A stretch of 64,000 nucleotides of DNA from Piscinibacter aquaticus (GCA_007994965.1 VOPW01000001.1:3224001-3288000), one strand, 5' to 3'. Positions 46,410 through 56,392 are shown, counted from the first letter of the stretch. The notes: generated by a model from the sequence alone, not told the origin. Numbers and translations: made by a program.

Positions 46410-47047
46410 ATGAACGCCGCCGCCCTGCTGTCAAGTCTGATGTCCGGCCTGCTGGCCGCCACCCTGGCCCTTCCGGCCGCAGCAGCCGGCGCGCCCGCAC
46501 CGGCGAAGCCCGATCTCGCCAAAGGCGAGGCCACGGCCACCGGCGTGTGCGCTGCCTGCCACACCTTCGACGGCTCGCGCGGCAGCCCGGCCAACCCGAT
46601 CATCGCGGGCCAGCACCCCGAATACCGGTCAAGCAGCTCAACGAGTTCAAGGCCGGCAAGCGCGTCAACGCGATCATGCAGGGCATGGCGGCCACGCTGG
46701 CCACCGAGGACGACATGCGCAACGTCGCCGCCTTCTACGCCAGCAAGACGGCCAAGCCCGGCTTCGCCACCAACAAGGCGACCGTGGCGCTGGGCGAGAA
46801 GATCTGGCGCGGCGGCCTCGCCGACAAGAAGGTGCCGGCCTGCTCCGGCTGCCACGGCCCCTCGGGCGCCGGCATCCCGTCGCAGTACCCGCGCACGGCC
46901 GGCCAGCACGCTGCCTACACGGAGGCGCAACTGCTGGCCTTCCGCAGCGGCGCTCGCAAGAACAACGCGCAGATGATGGGCGTGGTCGCCGGCATGACCG
47001 ACGCCGACATCAAGGCCGTGTCCGACTACATCGCCGGCCTGCGCTGA
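46410..47047 (+). CDS. diheme cytochrome c4 (frameshifted near 46630)
   Basis: A Sec signal peptide ([10 protein letters not shown]) is followed by two cytochrome c domains, each with one CxxCH: CAACH in [13 protein letters not shown] and CSGCH in [13 protein letters not shown]. Distal Met ligands are in IMQGMAATL and MMGVVAGM. It would carry electrons to cbb3- or aa3-type oxidases in the periplasm. One T is lost near 46630 where PEYLVKQLNEF is expected; the restored codon makes CCTGG. A terminator follows. Confidence 0.93.
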
Positions 47048-47068
47048 TCCGGTAGATTCCCGTGAACG

Positions 47069-47094
47069 AAGGCCGGCCTCGCGCCGGCCTTTTT
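47069..47094 (+). terminator. intrinsic terminator of the cytochrome c4 gene
   Basis: The arms AAGGCCGGC and GCCGGCCTT enclose a five-base loop and run into TTTTTC, about 20 bases after the stop codon. Confidence 0.9.
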
Positions 47095-47159
47095 CTGGGC
47101 GTGTAACCCTCGGCGAGGCTGCGTCGTATAGTGGATCGACGATCTCCTGAGGCCCGACC

Positions 47160-47495
47160 ATGCCCTACGTCAGACGCCGCGCCGACGGCCGCATCGACAG
47201 CCTGCACCGCCGGGCGATCGACGGCGGCGAGTTCCTCCCCGACGACCACGCCGAAGTGCAGGCCTTCGTCGGCAACGATCCGGCGGCGAAGGAGGATTTT
47301 TCGAAGCTCGACGCTGACTTCGTGCGCGTGATCGAGGACGTGATCGACACGCTGATCGTCAAGAACGTCATCAACATCACCGACCTGCCGGAGCAGGCAC
47401 AGGCCAAGCTGTTTGCGCGCAAGAGCTTCCGCGAGCGCGTCTCCAAGAGTTCGCTACGCCTGTTCGAGCCGACCGATTTCGGCGACGTGATCTGA
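47160..47495 (+). CDS. conserved small cytosolic protein (often annotated as tryptophan synthase beta-like)
   Basis: The 111-residue acidic protein begins [17 protein letters not shown], has a central helix [19 protein letters not shown] and [20 protein letters not shown], and lacks any signal peptide. The family occurs across Burkholderiales, usually mislabelled as a tryptophan synthase beta-like protein; no PLP site is present, so that name should not be trusted. The function is unknown. A TATAGT -10 lies 28 bases upstream. msrP starts 17 bases after its stop, so the two may form an operon. Confidence 0.8.
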   Translation: MPYVRRRADGRIDSLHRRAIDGGEFLPDDHAEVQAFVGNDPAAKEDFSKLDADFVRVIEDVIDTLIVKNVINITDLPEQAQAKLFARKSFRERVSKSSLRLFEPTDFGDVI

Positions 47496-47512
47496 ACACC
47501 TCCCCACCGACC

Positions 47513-48504
47513 ATGCAGTACCTCAAGGACCGAGGCTTCGTGCATCCGCACGCGAGCGACATCACCCCACGCGGCGTCTATGAAGGGCGCCGCGCGCTGT
47601 TGCAGCGCACGGCCGCCGGCGTGGCGGGCACCGTGCTGGCCGGTTGGGCTGGCCGCGATGCGCTGGCCCAGGTGCAGCGCCCCGGCAAGCTGGCACCGCT
47701 GCCCGGTGCGCGCAGCGCCGTGCCGGGGGCGCTGACGATGGAGAAGCTCACCGCCTACGGCGACGTGACCAGCTACAACAACTTCTACGAGTTCGGCACC
47801 GACAAGTCCGATCCGGCACGCGCCGCCGGCACGCTCAAGCCGCGGCCCTGGACAGTGGCGGTCGAAGGCGAGGTGAAGAAGCCCAAGGTCTTCGACCTCG
47901 ACGAACTGCTCAAGCTCGCGCCGATGGAAGAGCGCATCTACCGGCTGCGCTGCGTCGAGGGCTGGTCGATGGTGATCCCGTGGGTCGGCTACTCGCTGGC
48001 CGAGCTGATCCGCCGTGTCGAGCCCACCGGCAATGCGAAGTACGTCGAGTTCGTGACGCTGGCCGATCGTTCGCAGATGCCGGGGCTGCGCTCGTCGGTG
48101 CTCGAGTGGCCCTACGTCGAGGGTTTGCGCCTGGACGAAGCGATGCAGCCGCTGACGCTGCTGGCCTTCGGCCTCTACGGCGAGGTGCTGCCGAACCAGA
48201 ATGGCGCGCCGCTGCGCCTCGTCGTGCCTTGGAAGTACGGCTTCAAGAGCGGCAAGTCGATCGTCAAGATCCGCTTCGTCGAGAAGGAGCCGCGCACCTC
48301 GTGGGTGAAGGCGGCGTCGCAGGAATACGGCTTCTACTCCAACGTCAATCCGAACGTCGACCATCCGCGCTGGAGCCGGCCACCGAGCGGCGCATCGGCG
48401 AGGATGGCCTCTTCCAGAAGAAGCGCCCGACGCTGATGTTCAACGGCTACGAGGCCCAGGTCGGCCAGCTCTACGCCGGCATGGATCTGAAGAAGTTCTA
48501 CTGA
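47513..48504 (+). CDS. msrP: periplasmic methionine sulfoxide reductase catalytic subunit MsrP (frameshifted near 48378)
   Basis: MsrP (YedY) is a molybdopterin enzyme that repairs oxidised methionines in periplasmic proteins. The N-terminus has a Tat-like start ([16 protein letters not shown]). The molybdenum Cys is in [47 protein letters not shown] and [17 protein letters not shown] are family signatures. One A is missing near 48378, where RWSQATERRIG is expected (restores CCAGG). Its membrane partner msrQ follows at once. Confidence 0.95.
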
Positions 48505-48508
48505 CGGT

Positions 48509-49130
48509 GTGACGGTGTCCCGTCCCGCGCTGCTGCACCCGGCGGCCAAGCCTCTGCTGTTCGCGCTGTGCCTGGCGCCCTTCGGCTGGCTCTTCTACGC
48601 GGCGGCAACCCACCAGCTGGGCGCCAACCCGGCCGAGGCGCTGATCCGCTCGACCGGCGACTGGACGCTGCGCTTCCTGTGCCTCGCGCTGGCCGTGACG
48701 CCGCTGCGTGTCTGGATGAAGCAGCCGGCACTGGCGCGCTTTCGCCGCATGGTCGGGCTGTTCGCCTTCTTCTATGCGGTGCTGCACTTCTTCGCCTACG
48801 CCCTGGCTGGACATGGGGCTGGATCTGGCGGTGATCGCCCGCGACATCCCGAAGCGCCCGTTCGCGCTGGTGGGCTTTCTCGCGCTGCTGCTGCTGGTGC
48901 CGCTGGCTGCGACCTCGTTCAACCGGGCGATCAAGATGCTCGGCGCCGCGCGCTGGCAGGCGCTGCACCGCACGGTGTATGCCGTGGCGCTGCTGGCGAT
49001 CCTGCACTTCCTCTGGATGCGCGCCGGCAAGAACGACTTTGCCGAGGTGGCGGTCTATGCCGCCGTGATCGCGCTGCTGCTCGGCTGGCGCCTGTGGCGC
49101 GTCAGGCGCTCGCCGGCGCTGGCGGCGTGA
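48509..49130 (+). CDS. msrQ: heme-binding membrane subunit MsrQ (frameshifted near 48815)
   Basis: MsrQ (YedZ) is a six-helix b-type cytochrome that passes quinol or flavin electrons to MsrP. Typical stretches are GDWTLRFLCLALAVTPLR, RRMVGLFAFFYAVLHFFAY and, after a break near 48815, DIPKRPFALVGFLALLLLVPLA and LHRTVYAVALLAILHFLWM, with heme His residues in VLHFF, LHRTVY and ILHFL. GTG at 48509 is the first start after msrP. Its last 29 bases overlap the convergent mlaB. Confidence 0.93.
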
Positions 49131-49389
49131 TCAGCAACTCGTCGACGCCGTAGAGCGTGGCCAGCGCGGCGAGCTTGGCCGGCGCGTGGCGCACGCTGAA
49201 CGGCCGGCCGAAGGCCTGCGCCAGCCGGCGGCACTCGAGCAGCACCGCCAGGGCCGAGGTGTCGAACTGCTGCAGCGGCGAGGCATCGACGATTACCTCG
49301 CCCTCCTTCTCGGCCTGCAGCGCCTGCGAGAGCATGCGCAAGGCATCGCGCGACTCGCGCATCGTGATGGTGGCCGGCAGCAGCAGCAT
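49102..49389 (-). CDS. mlaB: STAS-domain subunit MlaB of the Mla phospholipid transporter
   Basis: The 95-residue intact STAS domain (MLLLPATITMRESRDAL, VIVDASPLQQFDTSALAVLLEC) binds MlaF and is needed for assembly of the MlaFEDB complex. The Ser/Thr of FDTSAL is the usual regulatory position of STAS proteins. It is the last gene of mlaF-E-D-A-C-B and overlaps msrQ tail to tail. Confidence 0.85.
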   Translation of the reverse strand: MLLLPATITMRESRDALRMLSQALQAEKEGEVIVDASPLQQFDTSALAVLLECRRLAQAFGRPFSVRHAPAKLAALATLYGVDELLITPPAPASA

Positions 49390-49401
49390 CGCTCGTCGAC
49401 C

Positions 49402-50034
49402 TCAGCTCTTGCTGCCGTTGCCCGCGGCCGACTTGTTGCGCTCGGCCAGCTTGGCGATCAGGCCGTCGATGCCGTTGGCGCCAATTTCCTGCGCGAAGCT
49501 GCTGGTGTAGTTCTGCACCAGCCACACGCCGAGCACGTTGACGTCGTAGATCTTCCAGCCGTCGTCCTTCTTCTCGAGGCGGTAGTCGAGCTGGATCGGA
49601 TCGCCCTTGCCGCGCACCTCGGTGCGCACGACCACGTCCTTGTCGTCCGGATTGGCGCGCATCGGCTTGAGCTGCACGGTCTGGTCCTTCACCTGCGACA
49701 GCGCGCCGGAGTAGGTGCGCACCAGCAGGACCTTGAACTCCTCCTGCAGTCGCTTCTGCTGGTCGGGCGTGGCCGGCGCCAGTAGCGGCCGACGGCGGAC
49801 GCCGTCATGCGCTGGAAGTTCACGTAGGGCATGACCTTGGCGTCGACCAGCGCGATGACCTTCTGCACATCGCCGGCCTGGATCGTCTTGTCGGCCTTGA
49901 TGGTGTCGAGCACATCGGTCGACACTTCCTTGATCAGCTGGTCGGGCGACTTGGCGGCGTCGGCCGCACGGGCCACGCCCAGGCCCAGCGCCATCGCGGC
50001 GGCGGCCAGCGGTGGTGATTCGCATCGAAAGCAT
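49402..50034 (-). CDS. mlaC: periplasmic phospholipid shuttle MlaC (two frameshifts)
   Basis: MlaC carries phospholipids across the periplasm between MlaA and MlaFEDB. The signal peptide MRITTA.. AMALGLGVARA is interrupted by a two-base loss near 50015. The mature protein has SPDQLIKEVSTDVLDTIKAD, DAKVMPYVNFQRMTASAVGRYW and, after a break near 49782 (restores CCAGG), LQEEFKVLLVRTYSGAL, VRTEVRGKGDPIQLDYRLEK and YDVNVLGVWLVQNY. The tail is Asn/Gly/Lys-rich. Confidence 0.93.
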   Translation of the reverse strand: MLSMRITTAGRRRDGAGPGRGPCGRRRQVARPADQGSVDRCARHHQGRQDDPGRRCAEGHRAGRRQGHALRELPAHDGVRRRPLLAPATPDQQKRLQEEFKVLLVRTYSGALSQVKDQTVQLKPMRANPDDKDVVVRTEVRGKGDPIQLDYRLEKKDDGWKIYDVNVLGVWLVQNYTSSFAQEIGANGIDGLIAKLAERNKSAAGNGSKS

Positions 50035-50142
50035 GTCGTTCGTCCTTTCTAGGCGCCTCGTGGACGCTGCGTACTCAGAGCCCGCACGGGCGCCGAGGTT
50101 CAATCCCTGCGCCTGCATTAACGTGCAGACACATCCGTCGGT

Positions 50143-50913
50143 TCACTTGGCAGCGGGCGCCGACGCCGGCGCGGCCGGGGCGTCCGGCTCGGTCGGGTCC
50201 GGCGGCGGCGGCTCGTTGCCGTCAAAGACCAGGCTGCGTCGGCGCTGCAGATAGGCATCGCGGATGAAGCTGTACTTGTCCAGTGCGATGTCGTCGAGCA
50301 CGCGCGTCGCGCCGAGCAAGTTCGAACGGGTGTTGACGATGTTCAGCGTGGTCAGGGTGTAGCGGGTCGCGCCGTCGTTGATCACCGTGCTCGGCGACGC
50401 CGCGATGTCCATCGGCAGGCCGATCGAATCGCGCACGCTCGACGGGCCGAACAGCGGCCAGACGATGTAGGCCCCGGTGCCCATGCCCCAGACACCGAGC
50501 GTCTGGCCGAAGTCCTCGCGCGACTTCTCCAGACCCACCTCGGTGGCCACGTCGAGCACGCCGAGCAGGCCGAAGACGGTGTTCGTGCCGACGCGCATCA
50601 CGTCGTACACGCCCGCCGTGGCCTTGCCCTGCAGAAAATTGTTCACCGCCGACCGGGCATCGGCGAAATTGCCGAAGAAGTTGTCGACGCCACGGCGGAT
50701 CGGCTCGGGCACCACGTTCGAATAGGCGGTGGCCACGGGCTTGAGCACGTGCTCGTCCAGGCCTTCGTTGAAGGCGAAGACCTTGCGGTTCCAGTTCTCC
50801 CACGGGTCGAGCTTCGCGCCGGGGCCGCCGCGCACGTCGTTCAGCGTGGTCGCGCAGCCGCCCAGCAGCGGCACGGCCACCGCCAGCACGGCGAGCGGAC
50901 GCAGGCGATTCAC
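50143..50913 (-). CDS. mlaA: outer-membrane lipoprotein MlaA (VacJ)
   Basis: MlaA removes mislocalised phospholipids from the outer leaflet and passes them to MlaC. The intact 256-residue protein has lipobox LLGGC (Cys20), WENWNRKVFAFNEGLDEHV, PIRRGVDNFFGNFADARSAVNNFLQG-like helices, REDFGQTLGVWG and the hydrophobic WPLFGPSSVRDSIG. The C-terminal 30 residues are Pro/Ala-rich. Its presence inside the transporter operon, between mlaD and mlaC, contrasts with enterobacteria, where mlaA is elsewhere. It overlaps mlaD by four bases. Confidence 0.95.
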   Translation of the reverse strand: MNRLRPLAVLAVAVPLLGGCATTLNDVRGGPGAKLDPWENWNRKVFAFNEGLDEHVLKPVATAYSNVVPEPIRRGVDNFFGNFADARSAVNNFLQGKATAGVYDVMRVGTNTVFGLLGVLDVATEVGLEKSREDFGQTLGVWGMGTGAYIVWPLFGPSSVRDSIGLPMDIAASPSTVINDGATRYTLTTLNIVNTRSNLLGATRVLDDIALDKYSFIRDAYLQRRRSLVFDGNEPPPPDPTEPDAPAAPASAPAAK

Positions 50914-51391
50914 TTCTTCGCCCCCGCATCGCCTCCGGCATCGGCGGCCTTGTTGAAGAGGAACTGGCTGATCAGGCTCTCGAGCACGACAGCCGACTGG
51001 GTCTGCGTGATGGTGTCACCGGCGACCAGCGTCTTCTCGTCGGCGCCCGGCTCCAGGCCGATGTACTGGTCGCCCAGCAGGCCGGCGGTGAGGATGCGCG
51101 CCTGCGAATCCTTGGGGAACTGCACGCCCTTGTCGATCTCCAGGCGCACCACGCCCTGGTAGGTGCGCGCATCGAGCGTGATCGACGCGACGCGGCCGAC
51201 GTTCACGCCTGCGCTTCGCACCGGCGCACGCGGTTTCAAACCGCCGATATTGTCGAACTTGGCGGTCAGCGTGTAGGTGTCGCCGCCCCGAAGCTGGCCA
51301 GGTTGGCGGCCTTCAGCGCGAGGAACACCAGCCCCAGCATGCCCATCAGGACGAACAGTCCGACCAGGGTTTCGATGCCTTTCTTGCCCAT
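50910..51391 (-). CDS. mlaD: MCE-domain protein MlaD (frameshifted near 51287)
   Basis: MlaD forms the hexameric periplasmic ring through which lipid passes to MlaC. One N-terminal helix (TLVGLFVLMGMLGLVFLAL) anchors it; the MCE domain has FDNIGGLKPRAPVRSAGVNVG, ITLDARTYQGVVRLEI and LLGDQYIGLEPGA, followed by a helix LESLISQFLFNKA. One G of a G run is lost near 51287. It follows mlaE by 19 bases. Confidence 0.93.
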
Positions 51392-51410
51392 CTCGTTTTC
51401 CTTTTCGGTC

Positions 51411-52190
51411 TTACGGCGTCGAGAACATCAGCGCCGTCAGGATGAAGTCCATGCCCAGGATGGCCAGCGACGAGATCACCACCGTTCGCGTGGTGGCGTA
51501 GGCCACGCCCTCCGGCGTTGCATCGGTCTCATAGCCCTGGTACAGCGCGACGAACGAGCAGATCACCCCGAACACCATGCTCTTGACGATGCCGTTGCCG
51601 ACGTCGCGCCAGACGTCGACCTTGCTCTGCATGATCGACCAGAAGTTGCCGGCGTCCACACCGATCAGCAGCACCGCGACGACATAGGCGCCCAGGATGC
51701 CGATCGCCGAAAACAGGATCGCCAGGATGGGCATCGACACCATGCCGGCGATGAAGCGCGGCGCCAGCACACGCGACTTCGGATCGACCGCCATCATCTC
51801 CATCGCCGCGATCTGCTCGCCCGCCTTCATCAGGCCGATCTCCGCCGTCAGCGACGTGCCGGCGCGGCCGGCGAAGAGCAGGCCCGTGACCACCGGCCCC
51901 AGTTCGCGCACCAGCGCGAGGTTGACGATCAGGCCGAGCGACTCGGCTGCGCCGTAGGTGACCAGCGCGTAGTACATCTGCAGCGCGAGCACGAAGCCCA
52001 CCGCGAGACCCGACGACAGGATGATGATCAGCGAGCGGTTGCCGATCGCGTGGATCTGCACCACCACCAGGCCGAAGCGGCGCAGCGCCGGCGGAATGGC
52101 GCGCAGCAGGTCGAGGAAAAAGAAGGCGGCGTGGCCGAACGAATGCAGCACCGCCAGGGCGCGCGCGCCGAGCGAGGCGACGAAGTTCAT
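51411..52190 (-). CDS. mlaE: permease MlaE of the phospholipid ABC transporter
   Basis: MlaE is the membrane permease of the MlaFEDB complex. The intact 259-residue protein has five to six helices and the conserved MlaE stretches HAIGNRSLIIILSSGLAVG, LALVRELGPVVTGLLFAGRAG, TAEIGLMKAGEQIAAMEMM and PRFIAGMVSMPIL. The ATG overlaps the mlaF stop (ATGA). Confidence 0.96.
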   Translation of the reverse strand: MNFVASLGARALAVLHSFGHAAFFFLDLLRAIPPALRRFGLVVVQIHAIGNRSLIIILSSGLAVGFVLALQMYYALVTYGAAESLGLIVNLALVRELGPVVTGLLFAGRAGTSLTAEIGLMKAGEQIAAMEMMAVDPKSRVLAPRFIAGMVSMPILAILFSAIGILGAYVVAVLLIGVDAGNFWSIMQSKVDVWRDVGNGIVKSMVFGVICSFVALYQGYETDATPEGVAYATTRTVVISSLAILGMDFILTALMFSTP

Positions 52191-53030
52191 GCCGAGCCTC
52201 CCGCACCGAGACCGAAGTCCTCGGCAATGGTCGGCGCCGGGTAGTGAAACTTCACCGGGCCATCGGGCTCGCCGCGCACGAACTGGCGCACTTCCGGATC
52301 GGTGGAGTTCATCAGTTCGTCCGGCGTGCCCTGCGCGACGATGCGCCCGCCGGTGGCCAGCAGCACCACGTGGTCGCTGATGGCCATGCACTCGGGCACG
52401 TCGTGCGAGATCACCAGCGAGGTCGAGCCGGTCACGTCGTTGAGCGTGCGGATGAGCCGCGCCGCCACGCCCATCGACACCGAGGTCGAGGCCGGCGAAG
52501 GGCTCGTCGTACATGATCAGTTCGGGGTCGAGCGCGATGGCGCGGGCCAGCGCGATGCGTCGCGCCATGCCACCGGACACCTCGGAGATGCGCAGCTTCG
52601 CAGCTCCACGGAGACCCACGGCGTTGAGCTTCATCAGCACGATGTCGCGGATCATCGATTCCTTCAGATCCGTCTGCTCGCGCAGGGGAAGGCGACGTTG
52701 TCGAACACCGACAGATCGGTGAAGAGCGCGCCGAACTGGAACAGCACGCCCATGCGCCGCCGCAGCCGGAACATCAGCTCGCGATCGCGCGAGTCGATCT
52801 TCTCGCCGTCGAAGGTCACCGTGCCCGAGTTGGCCGCGTGCACGCCGCCGATCAGGCGCAGCAGCGTGGTCTTTCCGCATCCCGAACTGCCCAGGATGGA
52901 CGTGACCTTGCCGCGCTGGAAGCGCAGCGAGATGTCGTTGAGGATGGTGCGGCTCGCGTCGTACCCGAACGTGACGTGGTCGATCTCGATCAGGGCATCG
53001 CCGCTCGCGGGGGCTTGTTCACTCGGCATT
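52187..53030 (-). CDS. mlaF: ATPase MlaF of the phospholipid ABC transporter (two frameshifts)
   Basis: MlaF powers the Mla transporter. Walker A is LGSSGCGKTTLLRLI, the Q-loop region VLFQFGALFTDLSVFDNVAF, the signature SEVSGGMARRIALARA and Walker B LIMYDEPFAGLD, then SLVISHDVPECMAISDH. Breaks lie near 52688 (a C run) and 52490 (between FAGLD and SMGVAARLI). ATG at 53030 starts MPSEQAPASGDAL. It heads mlaF-E-D-A-C-B; mutM lies 136 bases upstream on the same strand. Confidence 0.94.
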
Positions 53031-53166
53031 GCGCGGGTGCTGTTCTTGTCGGCGGGCCGCCGGGGTGCGAGCGGTATGGCGGCCAGGGCCGGCGGATTGT
53101 CGCATGGCAAAAAGAGCCTTGCAGGGAAACCCGGATACGTCTTGTGACGCGGCCTGTCGCGCCCGG

Positions 53167-53982
53167 CTAACGCTTCTGGCAGCGCGGGCAGAAGAAGGTC
53201 GAACGCTGCGCCTGCACGATGCGGCGAACCGGCGTCGCGCAGACCGGGCAGGGCTGTCCGGCGCGGCCGTACACCGCCGCGCGATCCTGGAAGCTGCCGG
53301 CCATGCCGTGCGCGTCGCGGAAGTCGCGCAGCGTGCTCCCGCCGAGTTCCAGCGCCTGCGCGAGGATGCGGCGGACCGCGTCGGCGAGCCGGTCGCAGCG
53401 TGGCCGGCTGATACGGCCCGCCGGCGTGCGCGGGTCGATGCCGGCCATGAACAGCGCCTCGCAGGCGTAGATGTTGCCGGCGCCGACGACGATGTCGCCC
53501 GCCAGCAGCGCCTGCTTGATCGCCACGCGGCGACCGCGAAGCGCCCGATGCAGGTGCGCGCCGCCGAAAGCCGCATCGAAGGGCTCCAGCCCCAGACCGG
53601 CGACGAGCTTGCGCGCCGGGTCGGCATCGAGGGCCGGCGACCACACGACGGCGCCGAAGCGGCGCGGATCGGTCAGGCGCAGCGTGCCGCGGTCGGTGGC
53701 GAGATCGAAATGGTCATACGCGCCGGGCTCGGCCGCGTGCGCGCCGAAGGCCAGGGAACCCGACATGCCCAGGTGCATCAGGAGACCGCCTTCCCCGACA
53801 GGCAGCCACAGGTACTTGCCGCGGCGCGCGGCATGGCCGATGCGCTGGCCGACCAGCCGGGCCGCATCGCAGCCCAGCGGCCAGCGCAGCGGCTTGCCCA
53901 GCCGGACGGCCGTCACGGTCGCACCCTCGATGCGCTCGGCAAAGCCGCGCCGCGTGGTCTCGACCTCGGGAAGTTCCGGCAT
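53167..53982 (-). CDS. mutM: formamidopyrimidine-DNA glycosylase MutM
   Basis: MutM excises 8-oxoguanine and FaPy lesions and nicks the backbone. The intact 271-residue protein begins [13 protein letters not shown], where Pro2 (after Met removal) is the catalytic nucleophile; Lys in [18 protein letters not shown] and the C-terminal zinc finger (CPVC ... CPRC) are all present. The start is fixed by the catalytic Pro. A GATAAT -10 seven bases before the ATG implies a leaderless message. Confidence 0.97.
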   Translation of the reverse strand: MPELPEVETTRRGFAERIEGATVTAVRLGKPLRWPLGCDAARLVGQRIGHAARRGKYLWLPVGEGGLLMHLGMSGSLAFGAHAAEPGAYDHFDLATDRGTLRLTDPRRFGAVVWSPALDADPARKLVAGLGLEPFDAAFGGAHLHRALRGRRVAIKQALLAGDIVVGAGNIYACEALFMAGIDPRTPAGRISRPRCDRLADAVRRILAQALELGGSTLRDFRDAHGMAGSFQDRAAVYGRAGQPCPVCATPVRRIVQAQRSTFFCPRCQKR

Positions 53983-53989
53983 GTGCGGA

Positions 53990-53995
53990 ATTATC
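53990..53995 (-). promoter_or_regulatory. -10 element at mutM, spaced for a leaderless transcript
   Basis: Minus-strand GATAAT is followed by TCCGCAC and then the ATG, so transcription should begin within a base or two of the start codon. The spacer is nearly identical to that of hemA (CCGCAC). Confidence 0.5.
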
Positions 53996-54063
53996 GCGAG
54001 CGGGCGCAATCACACGCTGATCGACCGACCACTAGAATGATTTCGAGCCTCCAGGAGTTGCCG

Positions 54064-55858
54064 ATGCCGTCCCCTTCGTCCCGCCCGGGCCTGTCGTTGC
54101 TCGGTGTCCTGCTGGCCTCGCTGCTCGGCGTGGCGACCGCGGCGCCTGTGCAGCCGACTGCGCCCGCCGCTGCGGTCGAGAACTCCGACCTCGATGCCCA
54201 ACTGTTCTACCAGTTGCTGATCGGCGAGATCGAACTGCGCAGCGGCGAAGCCGGCACCGCCTACCGGTGATGCTCGATGCGGCGCGGCGCACGCGCGACG
54301 AACAGCTGTACCGCCGCGCGACCGAGATCGCGCTGCAGGCGCGTGCGGGCGACCAGGCGCTGGCCGCGGTGATGGCCGGCGAAGCGCGCTGCCGAAGTCG
54401 ATCGAGGCCCATCGCTACCTGATCCAGCTGCTCGTGGCGCTGAACCGCGCGGACGAATCGATCGAGCCGCTGCGCTCGCTGATCCAGCTCACCGCCGAGA
54501 CCGAGCGGCCTGCGCTGATCCAGTCGCTGCCCGGCTTCTTCTCGCGCACCGGCGACCGCGCGCGCACGCCGGCGCTGGTGGAGCGTGTGACCCAGGGCTG
54601 GATCGACCAACCCGCCACGCGCAGCGCCGCGCATCGCGCTGGCGCGCGCCGGCTTGGCGTGCCCGACAACGCGAAGGCGTTGCCCCTGTTGCAGCAGGCT
54701 CATGCGGACGATCCCGCCAATGAATCGGCGGCGATGCTGGCCGCCGGGCTGGCCGCGAGCTCGCCGGCCGCCGAGGGCATCGTCACGTCCTACCTGCGCG
54801 CCAGACCGGAGAGCCACGGCGTGCGCCTGAACTACGTGCGCGTGCTGACCAATGCCCAGCGCTACGGCGATGCGACGGCGCAACTGCAGATCGTCACGCA
54901 GCTCGCGCCGGACCTCGCCCCGCCCTGGCTGACGCTCGGCGCGCTGCAGGTGGAACTGCGCCACCCGGCCGAGGCCACTGCGGCGCTGAAGACCTATCTG
55001 CAGAAGCTGGAGGCGACACCTTCCGATGCCGCCGCAGCAAGCGCTGACGACGACGAAGACGAAGGCAGCAACCCGTCGGACCTGCGCGAGCAGGGCCGCA
55101 CGCAGGCTCCGGCTGCTGCTGGCGCAAGCCGCCGAGCAGCAGCGCGACTTCAAGGCCGCGGAAGGCTGGCTGGCCAAGGTCGACAACCCAGCAGCGCGCT
55201 CGAGGTGCAGACACGCCGGGCCGCGCTGCTGGCCCGCCAAGGCAAGCTGAAGGAAGCACGCGAGCTGGTGCGCCGCGTGCCGGAGAAGACACCGGCCGAT
55301 GCCCGCGCCAAGCTGCTCGCCGAGGCGCAGGTGCTGCGCGACGTGAAGGCCTGGAAGGACGCCAACGCCGTGCTCGAACAGGCCAACCGCCAGTTCCCCG
55401 ACGATGTCGATCTGTTGTACGAGCAGTCGATGATGGCCGAGAAGCTCGACCGCATGGACGAGATGGAGCGCCTGCTGCGCAAGGTCATCGCGCTCAAGCC
55501 CGATCATCACCACGCGTACAACGCGCTGGGCTATTCGCTGGCCGAGCGCAACCAGCGCCTGGGCGAAGCGCGCGATCTCATCAAGAAGGCGCTCGACCTG
55601 AGCCCGGGCGAGCCGTTCATCACCGACAGCCTCGGCTGGGTGGAATATCGCCTGGGCAACCGCGCCGAAGCGCTGCGCCTGCTGCAGCAGGCCTACCGCG
55701 CGCGGCCCGACCCCGAGATCGCCGCGCACCTGGGCGAGGTGCTGTGGGTGCTGGGCCAGCACGACGAGGCGCGGCGCGTCTGGCGCGAGGCCAAGACGCG
55801 CGACAGCGGCAACGACGTGCTGCGTGAGACGCTGGCCCGGCTGCGGGTCGATCTGTGA
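54064..55858 (+). CDS. exported TPR-repeat protein (about four frameshifts)
   Basis: A signal peptide (LLGVLLASLLGVATAAPVQ) precedes about 570 residues of helical repeats. Clear TPR units are at the C-terminus: DVDLLYEQSMMAEKLDRMDE, HHHAYNALGYSLAERNQRLGE, EPFITDSLGWVEYRLGNRAE and PEIAAHLGEVLWVLGQHDEA. An Asp/Glu-rich linker lies near residue 330. Breaks are near 54268 (restores CCAGG), 54390, 55115 and 55190. ATG at 54064 has CAGGAG upstream; an in-frame ATG at 54037 is the alternative. Directly before lolB it is usually thought of as an envelope-assembly scaffold, but its partners are unknown. Confidence 0.85.
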
Positions 55859-56385
55859 ATCGCCGCGGCGTCGCGCTGGCGCTTCCCCTGGCTGCGCTGC
55901 TGGGGGCCTGCAGTTCGCTGCCGCGCGATGCCGCGCCCGTGGCGGGCGACAGCTTCTCGGGACGGCTCGCGCTGCGCGTCGACTCCACGGGAGAGGAACA
56001 GCCGCGCTCCGTGGTGGCTGCGTTCGAACTGCGCGGCGCTGCGGAAGCCGGTCGGCTGGACCTGTCGACGCCGACCGGTCAGGTGATGGCGCAGGCGCGC
56101 TGGCAGCCGGGCCGCGTGGTGCTCGTCACGCCTCAGGGCGAGACGCCGTTCCCGAGCCTGGATGCGCTGACCCGCGAGGTGCTCGGCGAAAGCCTGCCGG
56201 TGGCCGCGATGTTCGACTGGCTGCACGGCCGGCCCTGGCCCGGTGCCGCACACGAGGCCACGGCGCCGGGCTTCCGCCAGCTCGGCTGGGTGGTCGATCT
56301 GGCGCGATTTGCCGACGACACCATCGTCGCCATGCGCGAGGCGGCGCCGGCGGTGACGGTGCGCGTCAAGCTCGATCGGAGCTGA
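55855..56385 (+). CDS. lolB: outer-membrane lipoprotein receptor LolB
   Basis: LolB takes lipoproteins from LolA and inserts them in the outer membrane. The intact 176-residue protein has lipobox LLGAC (Cys19), then FSGRLALRVDS, GRLDLSTPTGQVMAQ and FDWLHGRPWPGA, and a C-terminal strand. The GTG start overlaps the TPR gene stop. ispE follows after 7 bases, the conserved lolB-ispE-prs order. Confidence 0.92.
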   Translation: MNRRGVALALPLAALLGACSSLPRDAAPVAGDSFSGRLALRVDSTGEEQPRSVVAAFELRGAAEAGRLDLSTPTGQVMAQARWQPGRVVLVTPQGETPFPSLDALTREVLGESLPVAAMFDWLHGRPWPGAAHEATAPGFRQLGWVVDLARFADDTIVAMREAAPAVTVRVKLDRS

Positions 56386-56392
56386 GCCGCCG

